Source: Alphaproteobacteria bacterium (GTDB lineage Bacteria > Pseudomonadota > Alphaproteobacteria > Micropepsales > Micropepsaceae). From it: DNA of 64,000 bases. Below the pieces are notes generated by a model. It searched no databases. It was not told the origin of the DNA and worked only from the letters and a program-made list of their open reading frames with translations. Positions 25,397 through 34,449 of the stretch are shown here, piece by piece. The stretch is from positions 1 to 64,000 of the forward strand of contig CANJBZ010000002.1 in NCBI GenBank assembly GCA_947473475.1, in the 5' to 3' direction. How positions within the stretch are numbered: position 1 is the stretch's first letter; each line of letters begins with the position of its first letter. Position numbers and translations under genes: made by a program.

Positions 25397-26959
25397 ATGC
25401 AGCGCGCTTTAAGCGAACACCGGGCAACCGGCGGCCGGTCGAACTTCCCGAACTGGTATCAGGCGGTCGTGCGCGAGGCCGACATGGCGGAAAACTCGCC
25501 GGTCCGGGGCTCAATGATCATAAAGCCCTGGGGCTATGGCGTGTGGGAACAGATCCAGAAGGATCTGGACCGCCGGATTAAAGAGACCGGCCATGAGAAT
25601 TGCTACTTCCCGTTGTTCATTCCGCTGTCCTTCATCGCCAAGGAAGCGAGCCATGTCGAAGGCTTCGCCAAGGAAATGGCGATCGTCACCCATCACCGGC
25701 TGAAGAACATCGACGGCAAATTGCAGCCCGATCCGGACTCCAAGCTGGAAGAACCGCTCGTGGTGCGGCCGACTTCCGAAACCATCATCGGCGATGCGTT
25801 CTCGCGCTGGGTCAAAAGCCACCGCGATCTGCCGCTGCTGATCAATCAGTGGGCCAATGTGGTGCGCTGGGAAATGCGCACACGGCTGTTCCTGCGCACC
25901 GCGGAATTCCTCTGGCAGGAAGGTCACACCGCCCATGCCGATGCGGAAGACGCGATGGCTGAAACCCTGCGTATGCTGGACGTTTACCGCGATTTTTCGG
26001 AGAGCGTGCTCGCGATGCCTGTCATTGCGGGCGAGAAAAGCGCGAACGAGCGTTTCCCGGGCGCGGTCAGCACCTTTTCCATCGAAGCGATGATGCAGGA
26101 CGGCAAGGCGCTGCAAGCCGGCACCTCGCATTATCTCGGCACGCATTTCGCCGAAGCGCAGAACATCCGCTTCCAGAACGAAGCCGGTGAACATACGTGG
26201 TGTCACACCACGAGCTGGGGCGTTTCCACGCGCCTGATCGGCGGCGTGATCATGACTCACGGCGACGACGACGGATTGCGCCTGCCGCCAGCGATCGCAC
26301 CCAAGCAGATCGTCATCGTGCCGATGCTGCGCGGAAAACCTGAAGACGGCGATGTGCTCGGCTATTGCCAGGCGCTTGCGTCGGCGTTGTCGCGCGAGAC
26401 GGCGTTCAACGAGCGCATCCGCGTGCAGCTGGATACGAAGGACATCAAATCCGCCGACAAACGCTGGAATTGGGTCCGGCGGGGCGCGCCGGTCATTATC
26501 GAAATTGGGCCCCGCGATGTGGCAAACGGACAAGTCACCTTTATGCGGCGCGATCAATTGCGCGACGGCGACAAGGTGAAATCACACGGCATGCCGCGCG
26601 ACCAATTTGTCGGTGAGGCCGCGCAATTGCTGACGGCCATTCAAACGCGTCTGTATGCCGAAGCGAAGACGCGGCTCGACGGCAACATCCACAGCGGCAT
26701 ATCCGATTTCGCCGGAGTGGCTGATTATTTCGGCGCAGCGGCCGGTGACGACGATGAAGGCGGCGAATTCAAGGGATGGGTACGCACGGGCTGGTCGAAC
26801 CCGTCAGGCGCGGCATTGGACGCGGTCGAGCAGAAGCTGAAGCAGTTGAAACTGTCGATCCGCAATGCGCCGCTCGGGCAGAGCCATGCCTCACTGGGCA
26901 AGTGCATCTTCACTGGTGAAGCGGCAACGCAGGAAATCCTGATCGCACGGTCGTATTGA
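25397..26959 (+). CDS. proS: prolyl-tRNA synthetase, eukaryote/archaeal-like type
   Basis: This 520-residue class II synthetase charges tRNA-Pro. It is the eukaryote/archaea-like form. Motifs PNWYQAVVREADMAE, SPVRGSMIIKPWGYGVWE, IKETGHENCYFPLFIP and the motif-2 loop RWEMRTRLFLRT are visible, and the chain ends in a terminal tyrosine (ILIARSY), a hallmark of this type. There is no bacterial INS editing domain. The start is ATG 25397; an in-frame GTG at 25376 is possible. It faces away from lolC, although proS usually runs with lolC in this class. Transfer or replacement of the original proS is likely. Confidence 0.93.
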   Translation: MQRALSEHRATGGRSNFPNWYQAVVREADMAENSPVRGSMIIKPWGYGVWEQIQKDLDRRIKETGHENCYFPLFIPLSFIAKEASHVEGFAKEMAIVTHHRLKNIDGKLQPDPDSKLEEPLVVRPTSETIIGDAFSRWVKSHRDLPLLINQWANVVRWEMRTRLFLRTAEFLWQEGHTAHADAEDAMAETLRMLDVYRDFSESVLAMPVIAGEKSANERFPGAVSTFSIEAMMQDGKALQAGTSHYLGTHFAEAQNIRFQNEAGEHTWCHTTSWGVSTRLIGGVIMTHGDDDGLRLPPAIAPKQIVIVPMLRGKPEDGDVLGYCQALASALSRETAFNERIRVQLDTKDIKSADKRWNWVRRGAPVIIEIGPRDVANGQVTFMRRDQLRDGDKVKSHGMPRDQFVGEAAQLLTAIQTRLYAEAKTRLDGNIHSGISDFAGVADYFGAAAGDDDEGGEFKGWVRTGWSNPSGAALDAVEQKLKQLKLSIRNAPLGQSHASLGKCIFTGEAATQEILIARSY

Positions 26960-26967
26960 TGAGACTT

Positions 26968-27106
26968 GTCATTCCCGGCCTTGCGTCCTGAGCCACGCGA
27001 AGGACGCGAGGGGAAGGGAATCCATTTCCATGCCGGTCAGGACTTGCTTTCACCGATTGGATCCCCTTCCCGAGCGCGAACGGAATTCGCGCTCGCCGGT
27101 GATGAC
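26968..27106. repeat. REP-like palindromic element overlapping a gene's 3' end
   Basis: The element is bounded by inverted ends (GTCATTCCCGG at 26968 and CCGGTGATGAC ending at 27106). Inside are the pair GGGGAAGGGAATCCA (about 27010-27024) and TGGATCCCCTTCCC (about 27058-27071), and a perfect palindrome GAGCGCGAA-CGGAA-TTCGCGCTC (27072-27094). Its right half encodes the last residues of the transporter gene. Confidence 0.65.
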
Positions 27107-28032
27107 AACAGACTTTTCTGGCGCCGCGCCCTCGCCAATTCGAACTCGCGGTAGAAGGTGTAGAGGCCTGAGCCGATGATGAAGAGCGTGCCGAGCAGCC
27201 CGAGCGAATCCGGTATGTCGCCCCACACCATGAAGCCCGCGATGCTCGCCCAAACCGCGGCCGTGTAGCGGAACGGCGCCACGACGGAGACCGCGCCTGT
27301 GCGTAGCGCGTCGATGTAAAGAAAATTGGCGAACGCCACGAGCCCGCCCGAACCCAGAAGGTACAAGGCTTCCTGCATGCCGAAGCCGCGCCAACCCTGC
27401 AACAACGAGGCGGGCACGGCGAGCGAACCCACAATGATGGTGTTGACCAGCGCCACGGTGACGGTCGGAATTCCGCCGCCGATGCGCGATGTCATCAGAT
27501 CGCGAAAGGCCCATGTGATGGCGGTGAATTGCGCGAGCAGCAGGAAATAGTTGAAGCTGCCGCTGAACGGATTGGCCACCAGCACAACGCCCATGAAGCC
27601 CACGACAATGGCGGTCCAGCGGCGCCAGCCGACGGCTTCGTGGTAGATCATCGCCGACAGCGCGACGAGAATGATCGGCACCGTCAAAAGAATAACCGCG
27701 CTTTGGCCCAGCGTAATGAAGGGAAGCGCCGAGACAAAAGCGAGCGTACCGGTTCCTTCCAGAACGCTGCGCGTCACCACCACGCGGTTGCCAAAGGCGC
27801 CGTACACGTGACGGAAACCGCCCAGGCCCCATGCCATCAGCAGCACGATCGGCAGGGAGACGACATTGCGCAACACCACGACTTCGGCTGCGGGCAAGCC
27901 TTCGCTGGCAAGCTTGGTGAACGTATCGCTGCCGGCGAACACGATCCGGGCGGCGATCATCAGCATGATGCCGCGCAGATTCTCGGTGGCTAGAAAGACG
28001 CTTTGCGCATGCGCTTTGACCCGCTCGTTCAT
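27037..28032 (-). CDS. DMT-superfamily (EamA) transporter with a repeat-derived tail
   Basis: This 331-residue protein has about ten hydrophobic segments in two EamA halves (first MLMIAARIVFAGSDTFTKLAS, second near FNYFLLLAQFTAITWAF). It would transport a small metabolite across the inner membrane; the substrate is unknown. The chosen start is MNERVKAHAQ (ATG 28032), just before the first helix; a longer frame would run into the gene upstream. The last about 22 residues (SSPASANSVRAREGDPIGESKS) are encoded by a palindromic repeat element and replace the normal end. Confidence 0.8.
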   Translation of the reverse strand: MNERVKAHAQSVFLATENLRGIMLMIAARIVFAGSDTFTKLASEGLPAAEVVVLRNVVSLPIVLLMAWGLGGFRHVYGAFGNRVVVTRSVLEGTGTLAFVSALPFITLGQSAVILLTVPIILVALSAMIYHEAVGWRRWTAIVVGFMGVVLVANPFSGSFNYFLLLAQFTAITWAFRDLMTSRIGGGIPTVTVALVNTIIVGSLAVPASLLQGWRGFGMQEALYLLGSGGLVAFANFLYIDALRTGAVSVVAPFRYTAAVWASIAGFMVWGDIPDSLGLLGTLFIIGSGLYTFYREFELARARRQKSLLSSPASANSVRAREGDPIGESKS

Positions 28033-28082
28033 GGACGCACCGGGCCATGACGGTGCGGCGCGGGTCAAGAGCCCAGCGGGAA

Positions 28083-28436
28083 TTAGCGCCGAGGTGAGCT
28101 TTGCGGCTGTGGCGGACAAACCGGCGGCTTCTGCAGCCCTGGCAGATTGACCATCACGCCGGCCCCACGCAGTTGCGGGTTGTTGGTGCGAACTTCAGCG
28201 TAAACCTGCGTGCTGATCTGCACGTCGGTTGTGCTGCCAGGCAGATCCGCTGGTGCTACGGCACGGCCATTCACATCGACGCCGGGAACGTATTCGGCTG
28301 AGTCACGAGCGTTAATGCAGGAAACCGGGGGTGGCTGCATCGGAACTGAGGATGGCGGCGTGCCATCACCCTGCGAAGCGGCATCCGCAACACCGGCGCA
28401 GATGAAGCAAAGCGCAACAATCGTCAATCTGCGCAT
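28083..28436 (-). CDS. small secreted protein, unknown function
   Basis: This 117-residue protein has a signal peptide (about residues 1-19, ending VADA) and a mature part rich in Pro, Gln and Ser. It contains two cysteines (VSCINARDS and PVCPPQ) that could form a disulfide across the whole domain. The centre (GTDVQISTQVYAEVRTN-like) suggests beta strands. No family is recognised. GGGGGCTCGCCC precedes the ATG. It lies between the DUF1467 gene and the transporter gene, all on the minus strand. Confidence 0.65.
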   Translation of the reverse strand: MRRLTIVALCFICAGVADAASQGDGTPPSSVPMQPPPVSCINARDSAEYVPGVDVNGRAVAPADLPGSTTDVQISTQVYAEVRTNNPQLRGAGVMVNLPGLQKPPVCPPQPQSSPRR

Positions 28437-28481
28437 GGGCGAGCCCCCGAAAAGCTGCCCCGCTAGAATGGCTCGTAATGC

Positions 28482-28733
28482 TTAATTTTGTGCGCCTAAT
28501 CCCGGCAGGAAATAGGTCACGTACCAAATATCAACGGCACCCCAGACCAGAGCGGCAACGATGCTGGTGGCCAGCGCCTTCAGCAACAAGCGCGGCCGCG
28601 CCGGAGCGCCTGGATCGCTGCCCGGCACGATGTCCTTCGCCTCCAGCTGGCTTTGCACGCCAAAGGGCAGCACGGCGAATAGAAACGTCCACCAGATGAC
28701 GAAATAAAGCGCGAGACCGAGGATCAAAGGCAT
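28482..28733 (-). CDS. DUF1467-family small membrane protein
   Basis: This 83-residue protein starts at MPLILGLALYF (ATG 28733). It has two membrane helices (about residues 3-22, ALYFVIWWTFLFAVLPFG, and about 52-75, ATSIVAALVWGAVDIWYVTY) and a conserved FGVQSQ motif after helix 1. This matches DUF1467, found in alphaproteobacteria near proS and RNase J. The function is unknown. Its location here between RNase J and the lol block agrees with the usual neighbourhood. Confidence 0.82.
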   Translation of the reverse strand: MPLILGLALYFVIWWTFLFAVLPFGVQSQLEAKDIVPGSDPGAPARPRLLLKALATSIVAALVWGAVDIWYVTYFLPGLGAQN

Positions 28734-28809
28734 GGGGCGATTGTATCCGATCCGTTGCGCCGAACCAGCGGAATGGTGCAGCCTTCCCAGGAAATCAGGA
28801 TGACGTGCG

Positions 28810-29700
28810 ATGATCGAAACGCTCGGATTTGTGGGAGTGGGCAAAATGGGTGGGCCGATGGCGGGGCGTTTGCTCGACGCCGGTCACAAGCTCGTTGTCT
28901 ACGACATTCGCGATGAGGCCATGGCGCCGCTCGCTGCGCGCGGTGCGGCAACGGCCAAATCCTCGCGCGATGTCGCTGACACCACGGACATCGTCTTCTT
29001 CAGCCTGCCGGAACCCAAGGACGTGCGCGGCGAAGCGGTAGGCAATACTGGCGTCATCAAAGGTACGCGGGCGAAGATCCTCGTCGATCTCTCGACGACG
29101 GGACCACGCACCACCATTCCGGTGGCCGCAGAATTGGCGCAAACCGGCATCGCCATGGTCGACGCGCCGGTTTCCGGCGGAGTAGCCGGCGCAACCAAAG
29201 GCACGCTGGCGGTCATGGCGGCAGGCGCTGCCGAACCGTTCGCGCGCGTGGAGCCGCTGCTGCGGCTCTTCGGCAAGGTCTTCGCGGTGGGCACCGAGCC
29301 CGGCCAGGGGCAGGCCATGAAGCTCGCCAACAATCTGTTGTCGGCTGCCGCGCTGGCGATCTCGTCGGAGGTCATGGTGATGGGTGTGAAATCCGGCCTG
29401 GACCCGAAACTGATGATCGACGTCATCAACGCAAGCACAGGACGCAACACCGCCACCGAGACGAAGTTTCCGATTTCGATCCTGACGCGCAAGTTTGGTT
29501 ATGGCTTCACCACCGGCCTGATGCACAAGGACGTGCGGCTTTATCTCGAAGAGGCGGAAGCCCTGGGCGTGCCGCTGATGCTGAGCAAGATGGTGACCGG
29601 CGCCTGGCGCGCGGCGGAACACGAGCTTGGACCGGACTCCGATTACACGGAGATTATCAAGTGCCTGGAGTCCCGCGCAGGTGTTGTGGTGGGCGGCTGA
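28810..29700 (+). CDS. NAD(P)-dependent beta-hydroxyacid dehydrogenase (3-hydroxyisobutyrate dehydrogenase family)
   Basis: This 296-residue oxidoreductase has the Rossmann motif GFVGVGKMGGPMAGRLLDAGH at the N-terminus, the substrate site DAPVSGGVAGATKGTLAVM, and the catalytic Lys in GQAMKLANN. This matches the 3-hydroxyisobutyrate / tartronate semialdehyde reductase family, which oxidises beta-hydroxyacids. The exact substrate is uncertain. It is transcribed away from DUF1467, and its 3' end is convergent with the RNase J gene across a repeat element. Confidence 0.88.
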   Translation: MIETLGFVGVGKMGGPMAGRLLDAGHKLVVYDIRDEAMAPLAARGAATAKSSRDVADTTDIVFFSLPEPKDVRGEAVGNTGVIKGTRAKILVDLSTTGPRTTIPVAAELAQTGIAMVDAPVSGGVAGATKGTLAVMAAGAAEPFARVEPLLRLFGKVFAVGTEPGQGQAMKLANNLLSAAALAISSEVMVMGVKSGLDPKLMIDVINASTGRNTATETKFPISILTRKFGYGFTTGLMHKDVRLYLEEAEALGVPLMLSKMVTGAWRAAEHELGPDSDYTEIIKCLESRAGVVVGG

Positions 29701-29790
29701 CAGCGCGCCCCCTCCGTCGCGCGGAGTTTATCGTCGGGCCGCGCTCTGCGCGGACCCGGGGGCGCGCCACCTCCCCCGTAACGACGGGGC
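29701..29790. repeat. REP-like GC-rich hairpins between convergent genes
   Basis: GGGCCGCG-CTCTG-CGCGGACCC and a CCTCCCCCG / CGGGGCAGG hairpin resemble the element at 15621. It probably also acts as a barrier between the dehydrogenase and RNase J genes. Confidence 0.45.
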
Positions 29791-29797
29791 AGGAAAC

Positions 29798-31447
29798 TCA
29801 CACCTCAACAGTCTGCACACGGACGATAGGCTTCTTGCCCCAGGCGTCATTGGCTGCGCGGCGAGCGGCGATGCGTACCGTCTCGGCCAAATCATCATCC
29901 CGTCCGCGTTTCCCACTTGCAGCTCGCACCACCGCGTCCCGCACCGGGCCATGCACCGTCTCGGGAATTCCCTCAATATGCACCGCCGGATCGGTCGCCA
30001 GACGCCCGCGACTATCCAGCACCAGCGTGACGCCAATGAACCCGGCAAAGCCAAGCGAGCGCCGTAGCCGCGAATACCCGTCGTCCTCATGCACGAGAAT
30101 GCGCCCGTCGAGAAACAGCCGCCCCGACGGCGTTTCGTCAATGATTTCGGCTCCATTTGGCGCCAGCCGCACCATCTGGCCGTTTGTGGCGACAATCGCC
30201 TGCGGAATCTGCAGCTCGCGCGCAAGCCGGGCGTGTTCGGTGAGGTGCCGCAGCTCGCCATGCACGGGCACGGCAATTTTCGGCTTTACCCAAGAATACA
30301 TTTGCGCCAGTTCGTCTCGCGCGGGATGCCCCGACACGTGCACGAAATGATCGCGCTCGGTGAGGACATGCACACCGCGCTCCGCAAGCTGGTTCTGCAA
30401 TTCGAAAATCCCCAGCTCGTTGCCGGGAATGATGCGTGAGGAAAAGATGACCGTGTCGCCATCGCTCAGCGTCACATAGGGATGATTGCCCGAAGCAATC
30501 CGCGACAGTGCGGCCCGCGGCTCGCCCTGACTGCCCGTGCACAGATACAGCACATGATCCGCGGGAAGATCGGCCCCCTCTTCTTCCGTAAGGACGCGGG
30601 GGAAATTCTTCAGATAGCCGGTGTCGCGCGCGCAATTGACCATGTTGTGCATGGAGCGTCCGACCAGAACCAGTTCGCGGTTTGCCGCGCGCGCCGCCTC
30701 TCCAACCGACTGCAGCCGCGCCACATTGGACGCAAACGCCGTCACAGCGATGCGTCCCTTGATGCCGCCGATCAGCCGTATGAGCGAGCGCCGCACCTCG
30801 CCTTCGGAACCGGACTCGCCATTGACCAGCGCATTGGTGGAATCGCACACCATCGCCAGCACGCCCTCTTCGCCGAGGCGGCGAAGCGCGGCATCATCAG
30901 TGACTTCACCAAGCTGCGGATCGGGATCGATCTTCCAATCGCCCGTATGCAAGATGGTGCCCAGCGGCGTGCGGATGGCGACAGCGTTCGGCTCGGGGAT
31001 CGAGTGCGTAATGCTGATGAATTCCATCGCGAACGGACCGAGCGTCACCGCGCCGCCGAGCGGCACGATTTTCACTTTCACCCGGCTTTCAAGCCCGGCT
31101 TCTTCCAGCTTGCGTTCCAACAGCCGCGCCGTAAACGGGGTCGCATAAACGGGGCAGCGCAGGCGCGGCCACAGATGCGTAACGGCGCCGATGTGGTCCT
31201 CATGCCCGTGCGTCAGCACAAGCCCAAGCAAATCCTTCTGGACTTCCTCCAGAAAGCGGATGTCCGGCATGATCAGATCGATGCCGGGCGTGACGGCTTC
31301 CCGGCCAAACAGAACGCCGCAATCGATCACGATCCACTTGCGCGCGCGTTCCGGCCCATAGCCGTAACAATTCAAATTCATGCCGATTTCGCCTGCGCCC
31401 CCAAGGGGCAGGAACACCAACTCGGCCTCGTCGTTATTTGCCATCAT
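29798..31447 (-). CDS. rnj: ribonuclease J
   Basis: RNase J is an MBL/beta-CASP nuclease with 5'-exonuclease and endonuclease activity in mRNA decay and RNA maturation. The 549-residue product has H80-x-H82-x-D84-H85 (THGHEDHIG), the beta-CASP motif region SQGEPRAALSRI and a C-terminal domain with DSRGRLATDP. The length matches the alphaproteobacterial enzyme. It follows coaX and birA on the same strand, a common order after nuoN. Confidence 0.95.
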   Translation of the reverse strand: MMANNDEAELVFLPLGGAGEIGMNLNCYGYGPERARKWIVIDCGVLFGREAVTPGIDLIMPDIRFLEEVQKDLLGLVLTHGHEDHIGAVTHLWPRLRCPVYATPFTARLLERKLEEAGLESRVKVKIVPLGGAVTLGPFAMEFISITHSIPEPNAVAIRTPLGTILHTGDWKIDPDPQLGEVTDDAALRRLGEEGVLAMVCDSTNALVNGESGSEGEVRRSLIRLIGGIKGRIAVTAFASNVARLQSVGEAARAANRELVLVGRSMHNMVNCARDTGYLKNFPRVLTEEEGADLPADHVLYLCTGSQGEPRAALSRIASGNHPYVTLSDGDTVIFSSRIIPGNELGIFELQNQLAERGVHVLTERDHFVHVSGHPARDELAQMYSWVKPKIAVPVHGELRHLTEHARLARELQIPQAIVATNGQMVRLAPNGAEIIDETPSGRLFLDGRILVHEDDGYSRLRRSLGFAGFIGVTLVLDSRGRLATDPAVHIEGIPETVHGPVRDAVVRAASGKRGRDDDLAETVRIAARRAANDAWGKKPIVRVQTVEV

Positions 31448-31505
31448 GAAAACTCAATTCGCCCTATCCGCGCGTTCGTCCGCGCGCTGCCGCACAGTAA
31501 ACGCT

Positions 31506-32291
31506 TTAAGTCGCAGCCCGGCGCTTTGCGTTGCGTGCGTAAATCTGGATCAAGCCCTGGATGGTCAGATCGCGGTTCAGATGATCGATCGCCGGAACTT
31601 GTTTGTGGAACAGTGCCGCCAAGCCACCGGTCGCAATCACCGTCATGGGCTGACCGTATTCCGTCTTGATGCGCGAAACGAGCCCTTCAATCAACCCGAT
31701 ATAGCCCCAGTAGAGACCGGATTGCATCGCGGGAACCGTGTCCTTGCCTATGACCGCTTGCGTCCGCTCGATGGCGACACGCGGCAGCATGGCGGCGGCT
31801 TGATGCAGCGCCTCGGCGGAAACGTTCACCCCCGGAGCAATCACGCCACCTTCGTAGTCGCCACCCGCGCTAACAACGTCAAATGTTGTTGCGGTCCCAA
31901 AATCCACGACGATCAGCGCACCGGGATACATCGCATGCGCCGCCACCGTATTGACCACACGGTCCGCGCCCACAGCCGCGGGCCTGTCCACGTGAATGCT
32001 GATGCCGAGGTCCACATCGGGATCTCCGATGACCAGCGGCTCAAAATGGAGATAACGCCGGCACAAGCTGCGTAGATCAAACAACGCCGCCGGAATGACG
32101 CTCGCAATGATGCACGCATCCAGATCGGAAAAACGCAAATTGTCCAGGCCCAGCATTTCCTTCAGCCAGGCGGCGTATTCGTCGGCCGTGCGCGTCGTCT
32201 TGGTGGCCGCCCGCCACTGCGCGCGAATAGTCTCACCCTCGCAGACCGCGAAGACGATGTTGGTGTTGCCGGCGTCGATCGCGAGAAGCAT
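31506..32291 (-). CDS. coaX: type III pantothenate kinase
   Basis: CoaX phosphorylates pantothenate in the first step of coenzyme A synthesis and is not feedback-inhibited by CoA. The 261-residue product has the ASKHA motifs DAGNTNIVFAV at the N-terminus, GADRVVNTVAA in the middle and VDFGTATTFDVV. The substrate and ATP sites look intact. Its start shares one base with the birA stop, so translation is probably coupled. Confidence 0.95.
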   Translation of the reverse strand: MLLAIDAGNTNIVFAVCEGETIRAQWRAATKTTRTADEYAAWLKEMLGLDNLRFSDLDACIIASVIPAALFDLRSLCRRYLHFEPLVIGDPDVDLGISIHVDRPAAVGADRVVNTVAAHAMYPGALIVVDFGTATTFDVVSAGGDYEGGVIAPGVNVSAEALHQAAAMLPRVAIERTQAVIGKDTVPAMQSGLYWGYIGLIEGLVSRIKTEYGQPMTVIATGGLAALFHKQVPAIDHLNRDLTIQGLIQIYARNAKRRAAT

Positions 32292-33028
32292 CAGGTGGCC
32301 GGAAAGAAAACTTCGCCGGCCGTAATGCGCACACGCGCACCGGCGGCATCGCGCAATAGCAGCGCGCCGTCTGTATCGATATCCTCGAACACGCCTTCCA
32401 TTTCGCGTCCCTCAAGCCGCGCCCGCACCCAGCCCTGCAGGCCAGCCGCGCGCTGAAGCCAGGCGGCGCGGATCGGTGCAAAGCCGCTCATCCACCAAAC
32501 CTCATACCATGCGGCCATGCACCCTGCGAGGCGCGTCATGGCTTCGCCGGTATCGGGGGCAAATCCGGTTAACGCCGCAATCGACGTTGCCGGAAATTCC
32601 GTTCCTTCGGGATGACGCGCAAGATTGACGCCCACGCCGATAGCAAGCGTGTCAGCGTTCAGAGATTCCAGCAAGATGCCTGCCACCTTCGCGCCGCGCA
32701 GCAGCACATCGTTTGGCCACTTCAGAGTGACGTCGCCGGGTGAGCAGTAACTATCCACCGTTTGCGCCACGGCCAATCCCGCCGCGAAAGCGAGTTGCGC
32801 GGCTATGGGTTGCTCAGCATGGGTCATGAGCGTGGCGAACAAATTCCCAGTTGTGGAAACCCAGGTGCGGCCCCGGCGGCCGCGCCCGGCGAACTGCTCG
32901 CGCGCGACGATCCACAGGGGACCTGCTTCACCGGCCGCCGTGAGGCGCCGTGCTTCTTCATTGGTGGAGTCGATTAGGTCGTGGACCGCCAGACGGACGC
33001 CGTCCGGCCATCCTTCCGGCTTGGTCAC
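32291..33028 (-). CDS. birA: biotin--[acetyl-CoA-carboxylase] ligase
   Basis: BirA attaches biotin to the carboxyl carrier protein. This 245-residue form lacks the N-terminal winged-helix repressor domain, so it is a pure ligase (class I). It shows the biotin/AMP loop GRGRRGRTW, the LKWPNDVLL motif with catalytic Lys and a short C-terminal SH3-like domain (RARLEGREMEGVFEDID). It overlaps nuoN by four bases, continuing the operon. Confidence 0.93.
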   Translation of the reverse strand: MTKPEGWPDGVRLAVHDLIDSTNEEARRLTAAGEAGPLWIVAREQFAGRGRRGRTWVSTTGNLFATLMTHAEQPIAAQLAFAAGLAVAQTVDSYCSPGDVTLKWPNDVLLRGAKVAGILLESLNADTLAIGVGVNLARHPEGTEFPATSIAALTGFAPDTGEAMTRLAGCMAAWYEVWWMSGFAPIRAAWLQRAAGLQGWVRARLEGREMEGVFEDIDTDGALLLRDAAGARVRITAGEVFFPAT

Positions 33029-34449
33029 GGAAACAGGGAGGCCGCTGCGGCTTGCGCCGCCGCAATCAGCGGCGCCGCGCCGATCAAGAAGAACACCGTG
33101 AAAACACCGCTGACCGCGATCAGCGCATTCAGGCTCGGGCCGATATTGCGTTCCAGCGCCGGCGCGGGTTCGTCGAAATAGATGATCTTGACGATGCGCA
33201 GGTAATAGTAAGCGCCAACCACGCTGGCGACGACGCCGATAACGGCGAGCGGATACAGTCCGGCGCGCACCGCCGACAGGAAAATGTAGAACTTGCCGAA
33301 GAACCCAGCCAGCGGTGGAATGCCGGCAAGACTGAACATCAACATCGAAAAGACGAACGCATAACCCGGCCGAGACTGCGCAAGCCCCGAAAGATCTGTG
33401 ATGTTTTCCACCATATGGTCGCCGCGGCGCATGGCGAGAATGCAGGCAAAGACGCCGACATTGGTGACGAGATAGATCGCAAGATAGATAAGAATGCCCT
33501 CAATCCCTTGCGCCGTACCCGCGGCCAGTCCAATGAGCACGTAGCCCATATTGGCGATGGACGAATACGCCATCAGGCGCTTGATGTTGTTCTGGCCGAT
33601 AGCCGCGACGGCGCCCAGCACCATCGAAAGAATTGAAATGAATATGATGATCTGGCGCCATTGCTCTATCGCATCCGGGAACGACGACATCATCGTGCGC
33701 ACAAACAAGGCCATGGCTGCGATCTTGGGCGATGCCGAGAAGAACGCGGTAATCGGGGTTGGCGCGCCCTCATACACGTCGGGCGTCCACATGTGGAACG
33801 GGACAGCGGACACCTTGAAGGCGAGGCCCGAGATCAGGAACACAAGGCCGAACAGAAGGCCCAGCGACACGCCGCCGGTCTGCACAACCATGGCGACCTT
33901 GGCAAACGAGGTGGTTCCGGCAAAGCCGTAGATCAGAGAGATGCCGTACAGCATCATCCCGGACGACAGCGCGCCCAGAACGAAATATTTCAGACCCGCT
34001 TCGGTGGACCGCAGATTGTCCCGGTCGAAGGCCGCAAGCACATACAGCGCAAGGCTTTGCAGTTCGAGGCTCATATAGAGCGTCAGGAAGTCGTTGGCCG
34101 ACGCCATCAGCATCATGCCGAGAACGGAAAACACCACCAGGATCGGAAACTCGAAGCGGTTCATCCGCTGCCGCTCGACGAAGCCCTGCGCCATCACCAG
34201 CACCAAGGCAGCACCGGCAAGAACCATTACTTTGATGAAGCGGCCGAACGCATCGGTGACAAACGCGCCATTAAACGCGGTCTCACGGCCTGACCCCATC
34301 AAGACGATCACGCCCGCGACAACGAACAATGCAATGCCTAGGTAGGACAGCAGGCGCTGCGAGCGGTCGCCATTGAAGACGCCGAGCATCATCAGCGCCA
34401 TGCCGCCGAAGGCGATCAGGAATTCCGGAGCCACCACACCGACGTTCAC
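33025..34449 (-). CDS. nuoN: NADH-quinone oxidoreductase subunit N
   Basis: NuoN is an antiporter-like proton-pumping subunit of complex I. The 474-residue product has about 14 membrane helices. Conserved acid and lysine positions include [15 protein letters not shown] (Glu in helix 5) and [21 protein letters not shown] (Lys and His). The last gene of the nuo operon proper, it overlaps nuoM upstream and birA downstream by four bases. Confidence 0.96.
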   Translation of the reverse strand: MNVGVVAPEFLIAFGGMALMMLGVFNGDRSQRLLSYLGIALFVVAGVIVLMGSGRETAFNGAFVTDAFGRFIKVMVLAGAALVLVMAQGFVERQRMNRFEFPILVVFSVLGMMLMASANDFLTLYMSLELQSLALYVLAAFDRDNLRSTEAGLKYFVLGALSSGMMLYGISLIYGFAGTTSFAKVAMVVQTGGVSLGLLFGLVFLISGLAFKVSAVPFHMWTPDVYEGAPTPITAFFSASPKIAAMALFVRTMMSSFPDAIEQWRQIIIFISILSMVLGAVAAIGQNNIKRLMAYSSIANMGYVLIGLAAGTAQGIEGILIYLAIYLVTNVGVFACILAMRRGDHMVENITDLSGLAQSRPGYAFVFSMLMFSLAGIPPLAGFFGKFYIFLSAVRAGLYPLAVIGVVASVVGAYYYLRIVKIIYFDEPAPALERNIGPSLNALIAVSGVFTVFFLIGAAPLIAAAQAAAASLFP

